A stretch of 64,000 bases of DNA from an uncultured Methylibium sp. (GTDB lineage: Bacteria > Pseudomonadota > Gammaproteobacteria > Burkholderiales > Burkholderiaceae_C): positions 1 to 64,000 of the forward strand of contig NZ_CADEFR010000007.1 of assembly GCF_902826655.1 (NCBI RefSeq). Reading direction: 5' to 3'. Of the stretch, positions 20,127-29,876 are shown one piece after another (position 1 is the stretch's first letter; each line of letters opens with the position of its first letter). A program made the translations under genes and the position numbers. Below the pieces are notes generated by a model that was not told the DNA's origin, did not search any database, and saw only the letters and a list, made by a program, of their open reading frames with translations.

Positions 20127-22187
20127 TCAGCCTCGCAACACCTTGGTGACGGTCGCGGCCACGTTCTCCGCCGTGAACCCGAAATGCTTGAACAGCGCGC
20201 CCGCCGGCGCCGACTCGCCGTAGGTGTCGAGGCCGACCACGGCGGCGCAGCCGTACTTCCACCAGCCGTCGGTGACGCCGGCTTCGACGGCGATGCGCGG
20301 CACGCCTTCCGGCAGCACGCTGCGCTTGTAGGCGGCGTCCTGGCGGTCGAAGGTGGTGGTGCTGGGCATCGAGACCACGCGCACCGCGATACCGCCGGCG
20401 GCCAGCTGCTGCTGCGCGTGCAGCGCGAGCTGCACCTCGGAGCCGGTCGCGACGATGACGGCCTGCGCCTTCTTCTTCAGCCCGACCTCGGCCGGCTCGG
20501 CCAGCACGTAGGCACCGCGGGCGATCTCGTCGAGGCCGGCCTTGGGCGCATACGGCAGGTTCTGGCGGCTCAGCAGCAGCGCGGTCGGGCGGTCGGTGTT
20601 GAGCAGCGCTTTGGTCCACGCGATCGTGGTCTCGGCGGTATCGCCCGGGCGCCAGACGTCCAGGCCGGGAATCAGCCGCAGGCTGGCCGCGTGCTCGACG
20701 CTCTGGTGCGTGGGGCCGTCCTCGCCCAGGCCGATGCTGTCGTGCGTGAAGACGTGGATCACGCGCTGCTTCATCAGCGCCGCCATGCGGATGGCGTTGC
20801 GGCTGTAGTCGCTGAACGTGAGGAAGGTGCCGCCATAGGGGATGTAGCCGCCGTGCAGCGCGACGCCGTTCATCACCGCCGCCATGCCGAACTCGCGCAC
20901 GCCGTAGTTGATGTGGCGGCCGGGCTTGCCGTCCTCGCCGCGCTTGACCGTGCCGTCGGTGGCGAAGCGCAGCGACGGCGTGTGCCGGGTGTTGGTGAGG
21001 TTGGAGCCGGTCAGGTCGGCGCTGCCGCCCAGCAGCTCGGGCAGCGCGGCGGTGAAGTGTTCCAGGGCGAGCTGGCTGGCCTTGCGGCTGGCCACCGTCT
21101 CGGCCTTGCTGTGCGCGGCGACCGCGGCATCGACCGCGACCTGCGCGAAGTTCGCCGGCAGCTTGCCGGCCATGCGGCGCTCGAACTCGGCCGCCAGCGC
21201 TGGGTGGTCGGCGCGATAGGCCTCGAAGCGTGCGCCCCATTCGCCCTGCACGGCGATGCCGGCCTCCCTGGCGTTCCAGGCGCCGTAGGCCGTGGCCGGG
21301 ATCTCGAAGGGCGCATGCGTCCAGCCCAGCGCCGCGCGCGTCAGCGCGATCTCGTCGGCACCCAGCGGCTCGCCGTGCGCCTTGGCGGTCCCGGCGCGGT
21401 TGGGCGAGCCCTTGCCGATCGCGGTCTTGCACAGGATCAGCGTCGGCTTGTCGGTGCTCTGCTTCGCCCGCGCGACGGCCGCGTCGACGGCCTCGACATC
21501 GTGGCCGTCGATCGGGCCGATCACGCTCCAGCCGTAGGCGGTGAAGCGCAGCGCGGTGTTGTCGACGAACCAGGGCGTGACGGGGCCATCGATCGAGATG
21601 CCGTTGTCGTCGTAGAGCGCGACCAGCTTGTTCAGCTTCCAGGCGCCGGCCAGCGCGCAGGCCTCGTGGCTGATGCCTTCCATCAGGCAGCCGTCGCCGA
21701 GGAAGGCGTAGGTGTGGTGGTTCACCACGGAATGAGCATCGCGGTTGAACTCGGCGGCCAGAAGCTTCTCGGCCAGCGCCATGCCGACCGCGTTGCTGAT
21801 GCCCTGGCCCAGCGGGCCGGTGGTGGTCTCGACGCCCGGCGTGATGCCGACCTCGGGGTGACCCGGCGTCTTGCTGTGCAGCTGGCGGAAGTTGCGCAGC
21901 TCGCCGATCGGCAGCGCGTAGCCGGTCAGGTGAAGCAGCGCGTAGATCAGCATCGAGCCGTGGCCGTTGCTGAGCACGAAGCGGTCGCGGTCGGCCCAGT
22001 GCGGGTCGGCCGGGTTGTGCCGCAGGTGGCGGCCCCACAGCGCCACCGCGATCTCGGCCATGCCCATCGGCGCGCCCGGGTGCCCGGAGTTGGCCTGCTG
22101 GACCGCGTCCATGGCCAGCGCGCGAATGGCGTTGGCCATCAGCGTGGTGTCCTGGGCGGTGGCGGTGGGGGTCTCGATTGCGGCCAT
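20127..22187 (-). CDS. tkt: Transketolase
   Basis: A 686-residue TPP enzyme moving two-carbon units between sugar phosphates (pentose phosphate and Calvin cycles). The N-terminal family pattern is [19 protein letters not shown]. The TPP/Mg motif runs from [13 protein letters not shown] to DDNGISIDG. The pyrimidine-binding domain contains [17 protein letters not shown], and the C-terminal domain contains [16 protein letters not shown] 22187 starts shortly before the conserved region. It is divergent from speD and leads a unit with two TonB-C-like genes and gapA. Confidence 0.95.
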   Translation of the reverse strand: MAAIETPTATAQDTTLMANAIRALAMDAVQQANSGHPGAPMGMAEIAVALWGRHLRHNPADPHWADRDRFVLSNGHGSMLIYALLHLTGYALPIGELRNFRQLHSKTPGHPEVGITPGVETTTGPLGQGISNAVGMALAEKLLAAEFNRDAHSVVNHHTYAFLGDGCLMEGISHEACALAGAWKLNKLVALYDDNGISIDGPVTPWFVDNTALRFTAYGWSVIGPIDGHDVEAVDAAVARAKQSTDKPTLILCKTAIGKGSPNRAGTAKAHGEPLGADEIALTRAALGWTHAPFEIPATAYGAWNAREAGIAVQGEWGARFEAYRADHPALAAEFERRMAGKLPANFAQVAVDAAVAAHSKAETVASRKASQLALEHFTAALPELLGGSADLTGSNLTNTRHTPSLRFATDGTVKRGEDGKPGRHINYGVREFGMAAVMNGVALHGGYIPYGGTFLTFSDYSRNAIRMAALMKQRVIHVFTHDSIGLGEDGPTHQSVEHAASLRLIPGLDVWRPGDTAETTIAWTKALLNTDRPTALLLSRQNLPYAPKAGLDEIARGAYVLAEPAEVGLKKKAQAVIVATGSEVQLALHAQQQLAAGGIAVRVVSMPSTTTFDRQDAAYKRSVLPEGVPRIAVEAGVTDGWWKYGCAAVVGLDTYGESAPAGALFKHFGFTAENVAATVTKVLRG

Positions 22188-22257
22188 GGACTGCTCGGTA
22201 AGGAAGGGCCACCGGGGCGGCAGAATCGCTGATTTTACGAGCCCGCCTCCCGTTGCC

Positions 22258-22626
22258 ATGCAGGGTCTGCACCTCACCGCCGATTTGAGCGGGTGCCGCC
22301 GCGGCACCCCGGCCCTGACCGAGATCGATGCGCTGCGGGCGCTGTGCCTGCAGGCCGTCGCCACGGCCGGGCTGCAGCCGGTGGGCGAGCGCTTCCACGC
22401 CTTCCCGCCCGAGAACGGCGAACCGCGCGGCGTGACCGGCGTCGTGCTGCTGTCCGAGTCGCACCTGGCGGTGCACACCTGGCCCGAGCTGGACGCGGTG
22501 ACGCTCGACGTCTACGTCTGCCATCGCCGCGGCGACAACTCGGCGCGCGCGGAGGCGGCGGTCGAGGTGCTGATCGCGGCCTTCGCGCCAGCACATGCCG
22601 CCCGGCACCGGCTGGCCCGCGGATGA
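22258..22626 (+). CDS. speD: S-adenosylmethionine decarboxylase proenzyme, divergent
   Basis: A 122-residue short prokaryotic AdoMetDC. The self-cleavage site is visible in [14 protein letters not shown]; Ser68 becomes the pyruvoyl group and His73 matches the processing histidine. Cys88 in DVYVCHRRG stands where the family usually has a CG step, and the following residues differ, so this is a divergent member. The product, decarboxylated SAM, is the aminopropyl donor for spermidine-type synthesis. ATG 22258 is 70 bases from tkt; the stop overlaps the murU start (ATGA). Confidence 0.8.
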   Translation: MQGLHLTADLSGCRRGTPALTEIDALRALCLQAVATAGLQPVGERFHAFPPENGEPRGVTGVVLLSESHLAVHTWPELDAVTLDVYVCHRRGDNSARAEAAVEVLIAAFAPAHAARHRLARG

Positions 22627-23336
22627 GCGCCGCCCAACTGCCGGCGCTCATCCTCGCCGCCGGCCGCGGCGAACGCATGCGGCCGCTGACCGACACGACG
22701 CCCAAGCCCCTGCTGCCGGTGCACGGCAAGCCGCTGATCGTCTGGCAGCTCGAGGCACTGGCCCGTGACGGCGTGCGCGAGGTGGTCATCAACACCGCGT
22801 GGCTGGAAGACCAGTTCCCGGCCGTGCTGGGCGACGGCTCGCGCTGGGGGCTCGCGATCCGCTATTCGATGGAAGGCCGCGACCACGGCGGCGCGCTCGA
22901 AACCGCCGGCGGGATGGTCAAGGCGCAGGCGCTGTTGCAATCCGACACCTTTTGGGTCGTGGCCGGCGACGCCTGGCTGCCCGACTTCCGCTTCGACGCG
23001 CAGGCCGTGAACGACTTCATGCGCAGCGGCGACCTCGGCCATCTGTGGCTGGTGCCGAACCCGCCGCAACACCCCCGCGGGGACTTCGGACTCGGCGCGG
23101 AAGGCCGCGTATTGGCAGGCGATCACCCATCAGTCATCACTCGTTACACGTACTCGACCGCGGGCTTGTTCCAATCGAGTCTGGTGGATGGCGTGCGTGT
23201 CGGCGAGCGGTCGGCATTGCGGCCCCACCTCGATGCGGCCATCGCGCGGGGCCGGCTCGGCGGCAGCCTCTACACGGGGCGCTGGGCCGATGTCGGCACG
23301 CCGCAGCGCTGGCAGGATCTGCAGGGAGAGGCTTGA
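22623..23336 (+). CDS. murU: Nucleotidyltransferase, probable MurNAc-1-phosphate uridylyltransferase MurU
   Basis: A 237-residue protein of the NTP-transferase family. The nucleotide-binding N-terminus is LILAAGRGERMRPLTDTTPKP with lysine K28 region KPLLPVHGKPLI; ETAGG and VVAGDAWLPDF follow, and the end is RWADVGTPQRW. It transfers UMP to MurNAc-1-phosphate in peptidoglycan recycling if the MurU call is right. Length matches MurU (about 225-240) rather than the longer GlmU or RmlA. The partner kinase AmgK is not beside it. Translationally coupled to speD. Confidence 0.75.
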   Translation: MSAAQLPALILAAGRGERMRPLTDTTPKPLLPVHGKPLIVWQLEALARDGVREVVINTAWLEDQFPAVLGDGSRWGLAIRYSMEGRDHGGALETAGGMVKAQALLQSDTFWVVAGDAWLPDFRFDAQAVNDFMRSGDLGHLWLVPNPPQHPRGDFGLGAEGRVLAGDHPSVITRYTYSTAGLFQSSLVDGVRVGERSALRPHLDAAIARGRLGGSLYTGRWADVGTPQRWQDLQGEA

Positions 23337-23343
23337 GTCGACG

Positions 23344-24060
23344 ATGGGTGTCTTCGCGTTGTTGCTGGGTGCCGTGGTGTGCACGGCGGTCGCCGCGCTG
23401 CTGGAACGCGGCGCCGTGCATGGGCTGCGCGCGGCCTGGCTGGCGCACGAGCCGGTCTCGGGCGATCACACCGACACCGAGGTCTACCACCGCAGCCTGT
23501 GGACGCCCGGCCAGCCCGACATGCTGACGGTCGCCGCGGGCCTGGCCGCGAGCGGCGTCCTCGCGGCTGCCGCCTGGGGCATCGCCGGCTGGCCGCTGTG
23601 GCCGGCCGTCCTGGCTTGGCTCGCCGCGCTGGGCTGGGACCTGTGGACCTGGGAGCGCGTGGCCGCCAGCGTCAAGTTCGTGTCGTGGCGGCGTGGCTGG
23701 CGGCAATCGGCCCGCCGCGTCGCGGTGTCCGACCTGCGCGAGGTCAACGTGGTCGAGCGCAGCAAGATTTCCGACAAGCTGCCCGCCTGGCTGCAGCCGG
23801 GCAGCTGCTACCTCGCGCTGGTGATGCGCGACGGCAAGGCCGTGAAGCTGCCGCGCACCGGCACGCTGTTCGGCGGCGAGGCCGACGTCGAGAAGCTGGC
23901 CAACTTCGTCCGCATGCAGATGGACGTGGTCGCCGACAACCGCCGGCGCGCCGCGGCCGACAAACGCTCGGCCGCGCGCCGCGCGATGCTGCAGCAGGCG
24001 CCGGTCCACCCGGCCAGCAAGGTCAACCCCGGCGCCCTGCCCTTCGGCAGCCTGCGCTGA
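23344..24060 (+). CDS. Membrane protein of unknown function
   Basis: A 238-residue protein with an N-terminal membrane helix (about 3-22) and two more near residues 60-97. A basic cytoplasmic C-terminal half follows, containing SVKFVSWRRGWRQ and a conserved-looking YLALVMRDGKAVKLPRTGTL, which resembles a PH-like beta barrel of bacterial membrane proteins (inference). It starts seven bases after murU. No enzymatic motif was found; function not assigned. Confidence 0.65.
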   Translation: MGVFALLLGAVVCTAVAALLERGAVHGLRAAWLAHEPVSGDHTDTEVYHRSLWTPGQPDMLTVAAGLAASGVLAAAAWGIAGWPLWPAVLAWLAALGWDLWTWERVAASVKFVSWRRGWRQSARRVAVSDLREVNVVERSKISDKLPAWLQPGSCYLALVMRDGKAVKLPRTGTLFGGEADVEKLANFVRMQMDVVADNRRRAAADKRSAARRAMLQQAPVHPASKVNPGALPFGSLR

Positions 24061-24062
24061 AG

Positions 24063-24088
24063 GCGTGGCGGCGGCCCGGCCGCCACGC
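24063..24088. terminator. Strong hairpin between convergent genes
   Basis: GCGTGGCGGC (24063-24072) pairs with GCCGCCACGC (24079-24088): a perfect 10-bp GC-rich stem with a 6-base loop. It sits between the convergent membrane-protein gene and the choice-of-anchor gene. There is no T-tract, so it may be a pause or Rho-aided terminator. Confidence 0.45.
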
Positions 24089-24100
24089 GCAACTGACGAC

Positions 24101-25759
24101 TCACTCGACGTCGATCTGGAAGATGGCGGTGCTGCCGCTGACCTCGTGCCCGACGATGAGGAGCGGCTTGCCGTTGGGCGACTGCTTCGCGCTGACGAAG
24201 GCCAGCCCTTCCGGCCCACGGTCGCCGCCGAGGCCGTTGCGCGTGTTGAGGTAGCTGACGAACCGCGCCGAGAAGGGGTTCGTCACGTCGAACACCGCGA
24301 CACCCCCTACCCGCTCGAGCCCGACGAAGGCATAGGTCGACGCGCCGATCGTGCCGAGCGCGATGCCTTCCGGCTCCGGCCCCTTGGTCGGGCTGCGGCC
24401 GTCGAGCGTGTTGTTGTCGTGGCTGGCGTTGAACGCGAAGGCGCCGCCGCTGGCCTGGCTGGCGGCCAGCGTCACGCGCTCCAGCGTGTCGCCCGAGTCC
24501 CAGATGCGCTGCCCGTCGTCGGTCCAGATCGTGATCGAGCGCGCGCCGAAGGCGTACAGCGCTTCGCACTGGCCCTGGGCGTTGCGCCCGGCATAGCCGC
24601 CGTTGGGCGTGTTGGTGATGCGCAGCCGGCCGAGGTTGGAGTCGAACAGCAGACGCGCCGCGTTCGGGCCGAAGACGGCCGGATCCAGCCCGCCGGCGGC
24701 GCAGTGCTCGCGCACCCGCGTCTCTTCGTTGAAGCCCGGCCAGTCGGCGCGCGCGTCGCCTTCGTTCGCCGTGATCAGGAAGGTGTTGCCCCAGGCGCGG
24801 TAGCTGGCGATCGTGTCCGGCAGGTACAGGCCCCGGACCGGCTGCGGCACGATGCGCGCCACCGGCGAGCCGCTGTTGGTGTCGGTACCGCCGTCCTCGT
24901 CGCTGGCATCGAGCCCGAAGCCGGCGATGTTGAAGTCCTTGCTGCCGAGCGGCCGGATCGCGACGACCTTGCCGAGCGTCACGTCGACCTGCGCGATCGC
25001 GTTGTTCTCCTGCAGCGTGACCCAGGCGGTTGCGCCGTCGTCGGACACGGCGATGTACTCGGGCTCCAGGTCCTGCGAGACGCTGGCGCCCGGCCCGAAG
25101 ATGCGCACGCCGGCCGCCTGCAGCTCGGCCTTGCGGCCGTCCCAGGCGCGGAAGTCGGCGGTGCGCACGCGCGGCGCGTGCGGCTGGCGCAGGTCGACGA
25201 TGCTGATGGAGCCTTCGGGATCGTCGGCCGCGTTGCCGGTGTTGTAGGCCGCCGGCTCGCCTTCGTTGGCGACCAGCAGCGTCCTGCCGTCCGGCGTGAA
25301 GACCAGCATGTCCGGCAGCGCACCGACCTCGACGGTGGCGACCAGTGCCAGCGTGCGACTGTCGAGCAGCGCGACGAGGCCCGGCCGCGTCTTCGGCAGC
25401 GCCTCGATCGCCAGCGCGACCAGGCCGTGCGACACCGCGACGCTGTTCGCGCCGCCCAGGCCCGGTCCGAAGCTCGCCGTCGACAGACTGGCCAAGAGGG
25501 CAGGCTGCGTCGGGTCGCTGAGGTCCAGCACCTCGACCGTAGCGAGCGCGCCATTGACGACGAAGGCGCGCTTCGTGAGCCGGTCGTAGGCCGGGATCTC
25601 CGACGCGCCGACCCCGCCGCTGGACTGATAGCCGCCGATCTTGGCGATCCTCAGGCCCGCGGGCGCGCTGCCCGTGCCCGCCGCGATCGCCATGCCGGCA
25701 ATCAGCAGCCCCGCCACCATCCCGACGGCCGTCCTGGCCGCCCACTTGCTCGCTCGCAT
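24101..25759 (-). CDS. Choice-of-anchor I family secreted beta-propeller protein
   Basis: A 552-residue exported protein. Signal peptide about residues 1-27 (VGMVAGLLIAGMAIA). The rest reads as WD/NHL-like propeller repeats typical of the choice-of-anchor I family, often labelled alkaline-phosphatase-like: GGYQSSGGVGASEIPAYD, MLVFTPDGRTLLVANEGEP, ANEGDARADW and KGPEPEGIA. Many such repeats carry N-E-G acidic loops that may bind calcium. No sorting tail is present at its C-terminus. It may act in extracellular phosphate or nucleotide metabolism, but the catalytic role is unproven. A PhoB-box-like pair lies upstream. Confidence 0.8.
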   Translation of the reverse strand: MRASKWAARTAVGMVAGLLIAGMAIAAGTGSAPAGLRIAKIGGYQSSGGVGASEIPAYDRLTKRAFVVNGALATVEVLDLSDPTQPALLASLSTASFGPGLGGANSVAVSHGLVALAIEALPKTRPGLVALLDSRTLALVATVEVGALPDMLVFTPDGRTLLVANEGEPAAYNTGNAADDPEGSISIVDLRQPHAPRVRTADFRAWDGRKAELQAAGVRIFGPGASVSQDLEPEYIAVSDDGATAWVTLQENNAIAQVDVTLGKVVAIRPLGSKDFNIAGFGLDASDEDGGTDTNSGSPVARIVPQPVRGLYLPDTIASYRAWGNTFLITANEGDARADWPGFNEETRVREHCAAGGLDPAVFGPNAARLLFDSNLGRLRITNTPNGGYAGRNAQGQCEALYAFGARSITIWTDDGQRIWDSGDTLERVTLAASQASGGAFAFNASHDNNTLDGRSPTKGPEPEGIALGTIGASTYAFVGLERVGGVAVFDVTNPFSARFVSYLNTRNGLGGDRGPEGLAFVSAKQSPNGKPLLIVGHEVSGSTAIFQIDVE

Positions 25760-25805
25760 CGCCTCGTCTCCCGAAGGTGGTCAAACCTCCAGTGTGTGAA
25801 GCGAC

Positions 25806-25823
25806 GATGACCGCGCTGTGACG
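25806..25823 (-). promoter_or_regulatory. Candidate PhoB box
   Basis: On minus the sequence reads CCGTCAC AGCG CGGTCAT: two 7-base direct repeats with GTCA cores, 11 bases apart, the spacing of the known PhoB box (CTGTCAT repeats). It lies about 47 bases upstream of the choice-of-anchor I start. Core agreement is partial, so this is tentative. Confidence 0.35.
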
Positions 25824-25832
25824 GCGTCGGGC

Positions 25833-26822
25833 TCAGGCCGCGAGCGACTTGGTGATCTTGTCGATGCGCGACAGCACCTCTCGCGTGAGCTTGGGCGCCA
25901 GCTCCAGCGCCTTCAGGTTGTCCTGCAGCTGCTCGATGCGGCTGGCCCCGAGGATCACCGTGCTGACGTGCGGGTTGTGGTTGACCCAGGCGATCGCGAG
26001 CTGGGCGACCGTGCCACCCAGCTCCGCGGCGACCGCTTCCAGCTGCGCCACCGCGGCGTTCTTGTCCGGGTCGGTCAGTCCGTCGCGCAGCCAGCCCATG
26101 CCCTCCAGCGAACCGCGGCTGCCGGCCGGAATGCCGTTGCGGTACTTGCCGGTCAGCAGACCCGAGGCCAGCGGGCTCCAGGTCGTCAGGCCCAGGCCGA
26201 TGCCGTCGTAGAGCCGGTCGTACTCCTTCTCGACGCGCTTGCGGGCGAACAGGTGGTACTGCGGCTGCTCCATCAGCGGCTTGTGCAGGTGGTGGCGTTC
26301 GGCGATGTCGTGGGCGGCGCGGATCGCATCGGCCGGCCACTCGCTGGTGCCCCAGTAGAGGATCTTGCCGCGCTGGACCAGGTCGTGCAGCGCCCACACC
26401 GTCTCCTCGACTGGCGTGCCGGGGTCGGGGCGGTGGCAGAAGACCAGGTCGATGCAGTCGCGCTGCAGACGCTTGAGCGAGCCGTCGATCGCGTGGTGCA
26501 GGTACTTGCGGTTCAGCGTGTCCTGGCCGTTGATGCGCGGCTTGTCCTTGCCGCCGCGGTCCAGCCCCCAGTAGAACTTGGTCGAGACGACGTAGTCGAG
26601 CGGGTTGCGGCCCAGCTGGCGCAGCGCCTCGCCCATGATGGTCTCGCTCTGGCCGTTGGCGTAGACCTCGGCGTTGTCGAAGAAGTTGATGCCGGCGTCG
26701 AAGGCCGCGGACAGCATCTCCTTGGCGCTGGCGACATCGACCTGCTGGCCATACGTGACCCACGAACCGAGCGACAGCTCGCTGAGCTGCAGGCCCGAGC
26801 GGCCGAGACGGCGGTATTGCAT
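25833..26822 (-). CDS. Aldo/keto reductase (potassium-channel beta-subunit type)
   Basis: A 329-residue NADPH-dependent reductase of the AKR superfamily. The N-terminus is [21 protein letters not shown]; the catalytic tetrad region has [15 protein letters not shown] (Asp, Tyr) with Lys in STKFYW and His in FCHRPD; the cofactor loop is near [12 protein letters not shown]. Closest in style to the Kv-beta/YghZ group that reduces aldehydes and methylglyoxal. ATG 26822 is unambiguous. It is divergent from pepP with 99 bases between starts. Confidence 0.9.
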   Translation of the reverse strand: MQYRRLGRSGLQLSELSLGSWVTYGQQVDVASAKEMLSAAFDAGINFFDNAEVYANGQSETIMGEALRQLGRNPLDYVVSTKFYWGLDRGGKDKPRINGQDTLNRKYLHHAIDGSLKRLQRDCIDLVFCHRPDPGTPVEETVWALHDLVQRGKILYWGTSEWPADAIRAAHDIAERHHLHKPLMEQPQYHLFARKRVEKEYDRLYDGIGLGLTTWSPLASGLLTGKYRNGIPAGSRGSLEGMGWLRDGLTDPDKNAAVAQLEAVAAELGGTVAQLAIAWVNHNPHVSTVILGASRIEQLQDNLKALELAPKLTREVLSRIDKITKSLAA

Positions 26823-26921
26823 GCGAGGTTTCTCCTTGAGGGGGGTGGGGCGGGGGAGCCGCGCGCCACCGAGGCGCGGGCTCACTACACTGCCGAGCGT
26901 ACCCAAGACGCGCAGACCCCC

Positions 26922-28286
26922 ATGGACAACGATGTTTACCGCGCCCGCCGCGACCGTGTCTGCGCCGCCCTGCGGGCCGCCGGCGGCGGCGTGGCCGTGC
27001 TGCCGACCGCGCCCGAGCGCCTGCGCAACGCCGACAGCGAACATCCTTACCGGCACGACAGCGCCTTCTACTACCTGACCGGCTTCGGCGAGCCCGACGC
27101 CTGGCTCGTACTCGATGCCACGGGCCGCAGCCTGCTGCTGTGCCGCGCCAAGGACGCCGAGCGCGAGATCTGGGACGGCTACCGCCTCGGCCCGCAGGAC
27201 GCGCCGCAGGCGCTGGGCATCGACGAGGCGCTGCCGCTGGACGCGTTGGCCGAGGCCTTGCCGCAGCGGCTGGCCGACCAGCCCGCCGTGTGGTTCCCCT
27301 TCAGCGGCTACGAAGGGCTGGCGCCGCAGGTCACCGGCTGGCTCGACGCCGTGCGGGCGCGGGCACGGACCGGGGTCGGTGCGCCGACGCTGCAGCGCGA
27401 CCTGCTGCCGCTGCTCGACGAGATGCGCCTCTTCAAGGACGCCCACGAAGTCGCGCTGATGCGCCGGGCCGGCGCCATCGGCGCGGCCGGCCACGTGCGC
27501 GCGATGCAGGCCTGCCGGCCCGGCATGCGCGAGTACGAGCTCGAGGCCGAGCTGCTGCACGAGTTCCGCCGCAGCGGCGCGGCGGGCCCGGCCTACACCT
27601 CCATCGTCGCGGCCGGTCGCAATGCCTGCGTGCTGCACTACCAGGCGGCCGACGCCGAGCTGCGGCCCGGCGAGCTGTGCCTGATCGACGCCGGCTGCGA
27701 GTACGGCAGCTACGCGAGCGACATCACCCGCACCTTCCCGGTCGACGGCCGCTACAGCGCCCCGCAGCGCGAGCTCTACGAGCTGGTGCTCGCCTCGCAG
27801 GACGCCGCGATCGCCGAGACCCGCCCCGGTGCCCGCAAGATGGACAGCCACTGGGCCGCGACGCGCGTGCTGGCGCAGGGCATGCTCGACCTCGGCCTGC
27901 TGGACCGGCAGGCGGTCGGCGGCCTCGACGAGGTCATCGCCAGCGCCGCCTACCGCCGTTTCTTCATGCACGGCACCGGCCACTGGCTGGGACTGGACGT
28001 GCACGACGCCGGCGACTACCTGGCGCAGGACGAGGCGCCGTGCGAGCAGCCCGACGGCCTGGGCGGCACCGCGGTCAAGCGGCCGTCGCGGCGCCTGCAG
28101 CCGGGCATGGTCGTCACCATCGAGCCCGGCCTCTACGTGCGCCCGGCGCCCGACGTGCCCGAGCGCTACTGGAACCTCGGCATCCGCATCGAGGACGACG
28201 CGCTGGTCACACCGTCCGGCTGCGAACTGCTCAGCCGCGACGTGCCGGTGGCGCCGGACGAGATCGAGGCGCTGATGCGGGGCTGA
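26922..28286 (+). CDS. pepP: Xaa-Pro aminopeptidase PepP
   Basis: A 454-residue M24 metallopeptidase removing N-terminal residues before proline. An N-terminal aminopeptidase-P domain ([19 protein letters not shown]) precedes the pita-bread catalytic domain with metal ligands in [32 protein letters not shown] and IRIEDDAL. Length fits the family (about 440). Its last 56 bases overlap tail-to-tail with the marR gene on the other strand. In Burkholderiales pepP is often near ubiH, but here ubiH is 14 kb away. Confidence 0.93.
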   Translation: MDNDVYRARRDRVCAALRAAGGGVAVLPTAPERLRNADSEHPYRHDSAFYYLTGFGEPDAWLVLDATGRSLLLCRAKDAEREIWDGYRLGPQDAPQALGIDEALPLDALAEALPQRLADQPAVWFPFSGYEGLAPQVTGWLDAVRARARTGVGAPTLQRDLLPLLDEMRLFKDAHEVALMRRAGAIGAAGHVRAMQACRPGMREYELEAELLHEFRRSGAAGPAYTSIVAAGRNACVLHYQAADAELRPGELCLIDAGCEYGSYASDITRTFPVDGRYSAPQRELYELVLASQDAAIAETRPGARKMDSHWAATRVLAQGMLDLGLLDRQAVGGLDEVIASAAYRRFFMHGTGHWLGLDVHDAGDYLAQDEAPCEQPDGLGGTAVKRPSRRLQPGMVVTIEPGLYVRPAPDVPERYWNLGIRIEDDALVTPSGCELLSRDVPVAPDEIEALMRG

Positions 28287-28788
28287 CGGCCGACGGCGCC
28301 GCCGCCCGGTCGGCCGCCAGCAGAGCCTCGAGTCGCGCGCACACGTCGAGCATGGTCGACTCGATGCGCTGCAGCTCGGTCTGCGCGTAGCCGGAGGTCA
28401 TCGCTTCGACCACCGCTTGCTGGACGGCCTGGGTCTGCGCCGCCAGCACCCGCCCCGACCCGGTGAGCGACAGCCGCTTCACGCGCGCGTCGGCCGGGTC
28501 GGCGTCGCGCTGCACGAGGCCGCGCTCTTCCAGTTGACCGAGCAGGCCGCTCAGGTGACTCTTGGCGAAGAACACGCGCTCGGCCAGGGCCTGCTGGGTC
28601 AGCCCGGGATGGCGCGCCAGATGGGCCAGCACTTCGTGCTCGACCACCTTGACACCTTGCGCAGCGAGCCGCGAGCTCATCACCGCATCGCACAGGTTGT
28701 AGGCCCGCACGACGGCCAGCCAGGTCGCGGTGGGCTGTCGATCGGGAGCGCGGGTGGAGGGCGGCACACTGGCCATGTCACTTGCCAT
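28231..28788 (-). CDS. MarR-family transcription regulator
   Basis: A 185-residue winged-helix regulator. The winged-helix region runs from [19 protein letters not shown] through [32 protein letters not shown], the classic MarR wing with its D-x-R motif. Flanking helices give dimerisation. It is divergent from a thioesterase gene, and an alternating GTTC/GAAC array spans both starts, so autoregulation and control of the thioesterase are likely. The C-terminal 18 residues are proline/arginine-rich and overlap pepP. ATG 28788; a second in-frame ATG lies four codons on. Confidence 0.9.
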   Translation of the reverse strand: MASDMASVPPSTRAPDRQPTATWLAVVRAYNLCDAVMSSRLAAQGVKVVEHEVLAHLARHPGLTQQALAERVFFAKSHLSGLLGQLEERGLVQRDADPADARVKRLSLTGSGRVLAAQTQAVQQAVVEAMTSGYAQTELQRIESTMLDVCARLEALLAADRAAAPSAVSPASAPRSRPAPPARRG

Positions 28789-28811
28789 ATCGTTCGATAA
28801 AGAACTATACT
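28782..28811 (+). promoter_or_regulatory. Promoter of the thioesterase gene
   Basis: TTGCCA (28782-28787), an 18-base spacer, then TATACT (28806-28811) gives a good sigma-70-type match, about 30 bases upstream of the thioesterase ATG. The candidate operator array overlaps the spacer and the -10. Confidence 0.55.
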
Positions 28812-28825
28812 GTTCGCTACTGAAC
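28788..28825. promoter_or_regulatory. Operator array: alternating GTTC/GAAC every 10 bp
   Basis: GTTC at 28792, GAAC at 28802, GTTC at 28812 and GAAC at 28822, each separated by exactly six bases, form three overlapping inverted repeats one helical turn apart. A second palindrome TATCGTTCGATA (28788-28799) covers the marR start. MarR proteins bind inverted repeats near their own promoters, so this is the likely operator. Confidence 0.6.
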
Positions 28826-28842
28826 TGATTCTAGGCGATGCG

Positions 28843-29379
28843 ATGAACCTCTACCTGCGGCTGCTCTGGTCCCTGCTGCGTGCCTGGCGGCTCGGCCCGC
28901 TGCGGGCCGGCGCGACGCTGGAACGCCAGCTGCGCGTGCTGCCCAACGACCTCGACATCAACGGCCACATGAACAACGGCCGCTACCTGACGGTGGTCGA
29001 CCTGATGCTGATCGAGTACTTCGCGCGCACCGGCTTCGGCCGCGTGCTGATGCGCCAGGGCTGGCGGCCGATGGCCGGCGGCTCCTTCATCAGCTATCGC
29101 CGCGGCCTGCAGCCCCTGCAGTCGTACACGCTGCGCTTCCGGCTCGACGCGGCCGACGACCGCTGGAACTACATGCGCTTCGAGTTCGTGTCGGCCACGG
29201 GCGAGATCTGCGCCGCCGGCTACATGAAGGGCGCTGCGGTCGGGCGCGACGGCCTCGTGCCCAACGCCCGCTCGTACGCGCTGATGGGCGAGCACGGCTT
29301 CGACCTGACCACGCCGTTGCCGGCGCCGGTGCGCGACTGGCTGTCCGCGGAGCGCGGCGTCATCGGTGCGGCGTGGTGA
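28843..29379 (+). CDS. Hotdog-fold acyl-CoA thioesterase-like protein
   Basis: A 178-residue single hotdog-fold protein. The N-terminal hydrophobic stretch (NLYLRLLWSLLRAW) may associate with membrane. The 4HBT-type core is LPNDLDINGHMNNGRYLTVVDL, with the Asp/Asn-His pair typical of the active site. YRRGLQPLQSYTLRFRL follows. It resembles THEM6/YbgC-like acyl-CoA thioesterases; the substrate is unknown. It is controlled by the divergent MarR gene through the shared intergenic array. Confidence 0.85.
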   Translation: MNLYLRLLWSLLRAWRLGPLRAGATLERQLRVLPNDLDINGHMNNGRYLTVVDLMLIEYFARTGFGRVLMRQGWRPMAGGSFISYRRGLQPLQSYTLRFRLDAADDRWNYMRFEFVSATGEICAAGYMKGAAVGRDGLVPNARSYALMGEHGFDLTTPLPAPVRDWLSAERGVIGAAW

Positions 29380-29389
29380 GCAGGGCTCG

Positions 29390-29773
29390 CTACTGAACCC
29401 GCTCCGGCGCGCGGTGCCACAACCGCGCCGCCGCTTCGGCCGCCTCGGAGACCGACGCCTCGACCGCTGCCTGCGCCGGCATCGCGAGCCGATCCCAGTG
29501 GCTGCGCAGGCGGCCGGCGGTCATCCGGAAGCCCTCGCTCACGTGGGGATGGCTGCTCAGGAAGAACAGGTGCGAGCGCACCTTGGACGCCATCATCAGG
29601 CTCTGCGCATGCGCGGCCAGCGGCTGCGACAGCGCCGCGCGCTCGATGACGCCGGTCATCAGGGCCAGGGTGCCGGCCAGCAGCGCCTCGGCGCTGGGCA
29701 GGGAGACGAGATCGTCGTCGGCTTCGGTCGCTGCCGCGCGGCCGGTGCAGGCAGTCTTGGGATCGCAGCTCAT
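29390..29773 (-). CDS. Small Fur-box-preceded protein of unknown function
   Basis: A 127-residue soluble helical protein. Early residues include two cysteines (SCDPKTACTG). The core is SLPSAEALLAGTLALMTG and KVRSHLFFLSSHPHVSEGFRM. ATG 29773 is preferred because GGAGG lies about nine bases upstream; a longer start at 29878 would run through a GC-rich leader without a clear ribosome site. I do not recognise a named family. The promoter 100 bases upstream carries a Fur box, so it should be induced under iron limitation. Confidence 0.65.
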   Translation of the reverse strand: MSCDPKTACTGRAAATEADDDLVSLPSAEALLAGTLALMTGVIERAALSQPLAAHAQSLMMASKVRSHLFFLSSHPHVSEGFRMTAGRLRSHWDRLAMPAQAAVEASVSEAAEAAARLWHRAPERVQ

Positions 29774-29876
29774 CGGGGCAGCCTCCGCCGCGGCGCGCGC
29801 GGCTCGTGAACGTCGTCGAGATGGCTCGGGGCGCGGCCCCTGGCTGCAGGCGGCGCCGGTCCGGCGCCTCGGGGGC

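Noticed and set aside
20100..22232. 710-residue open frame on plus, opposite tkt
   Set aside because: Antisense shadow of transketolase; no domain motif and no plausible start signal.
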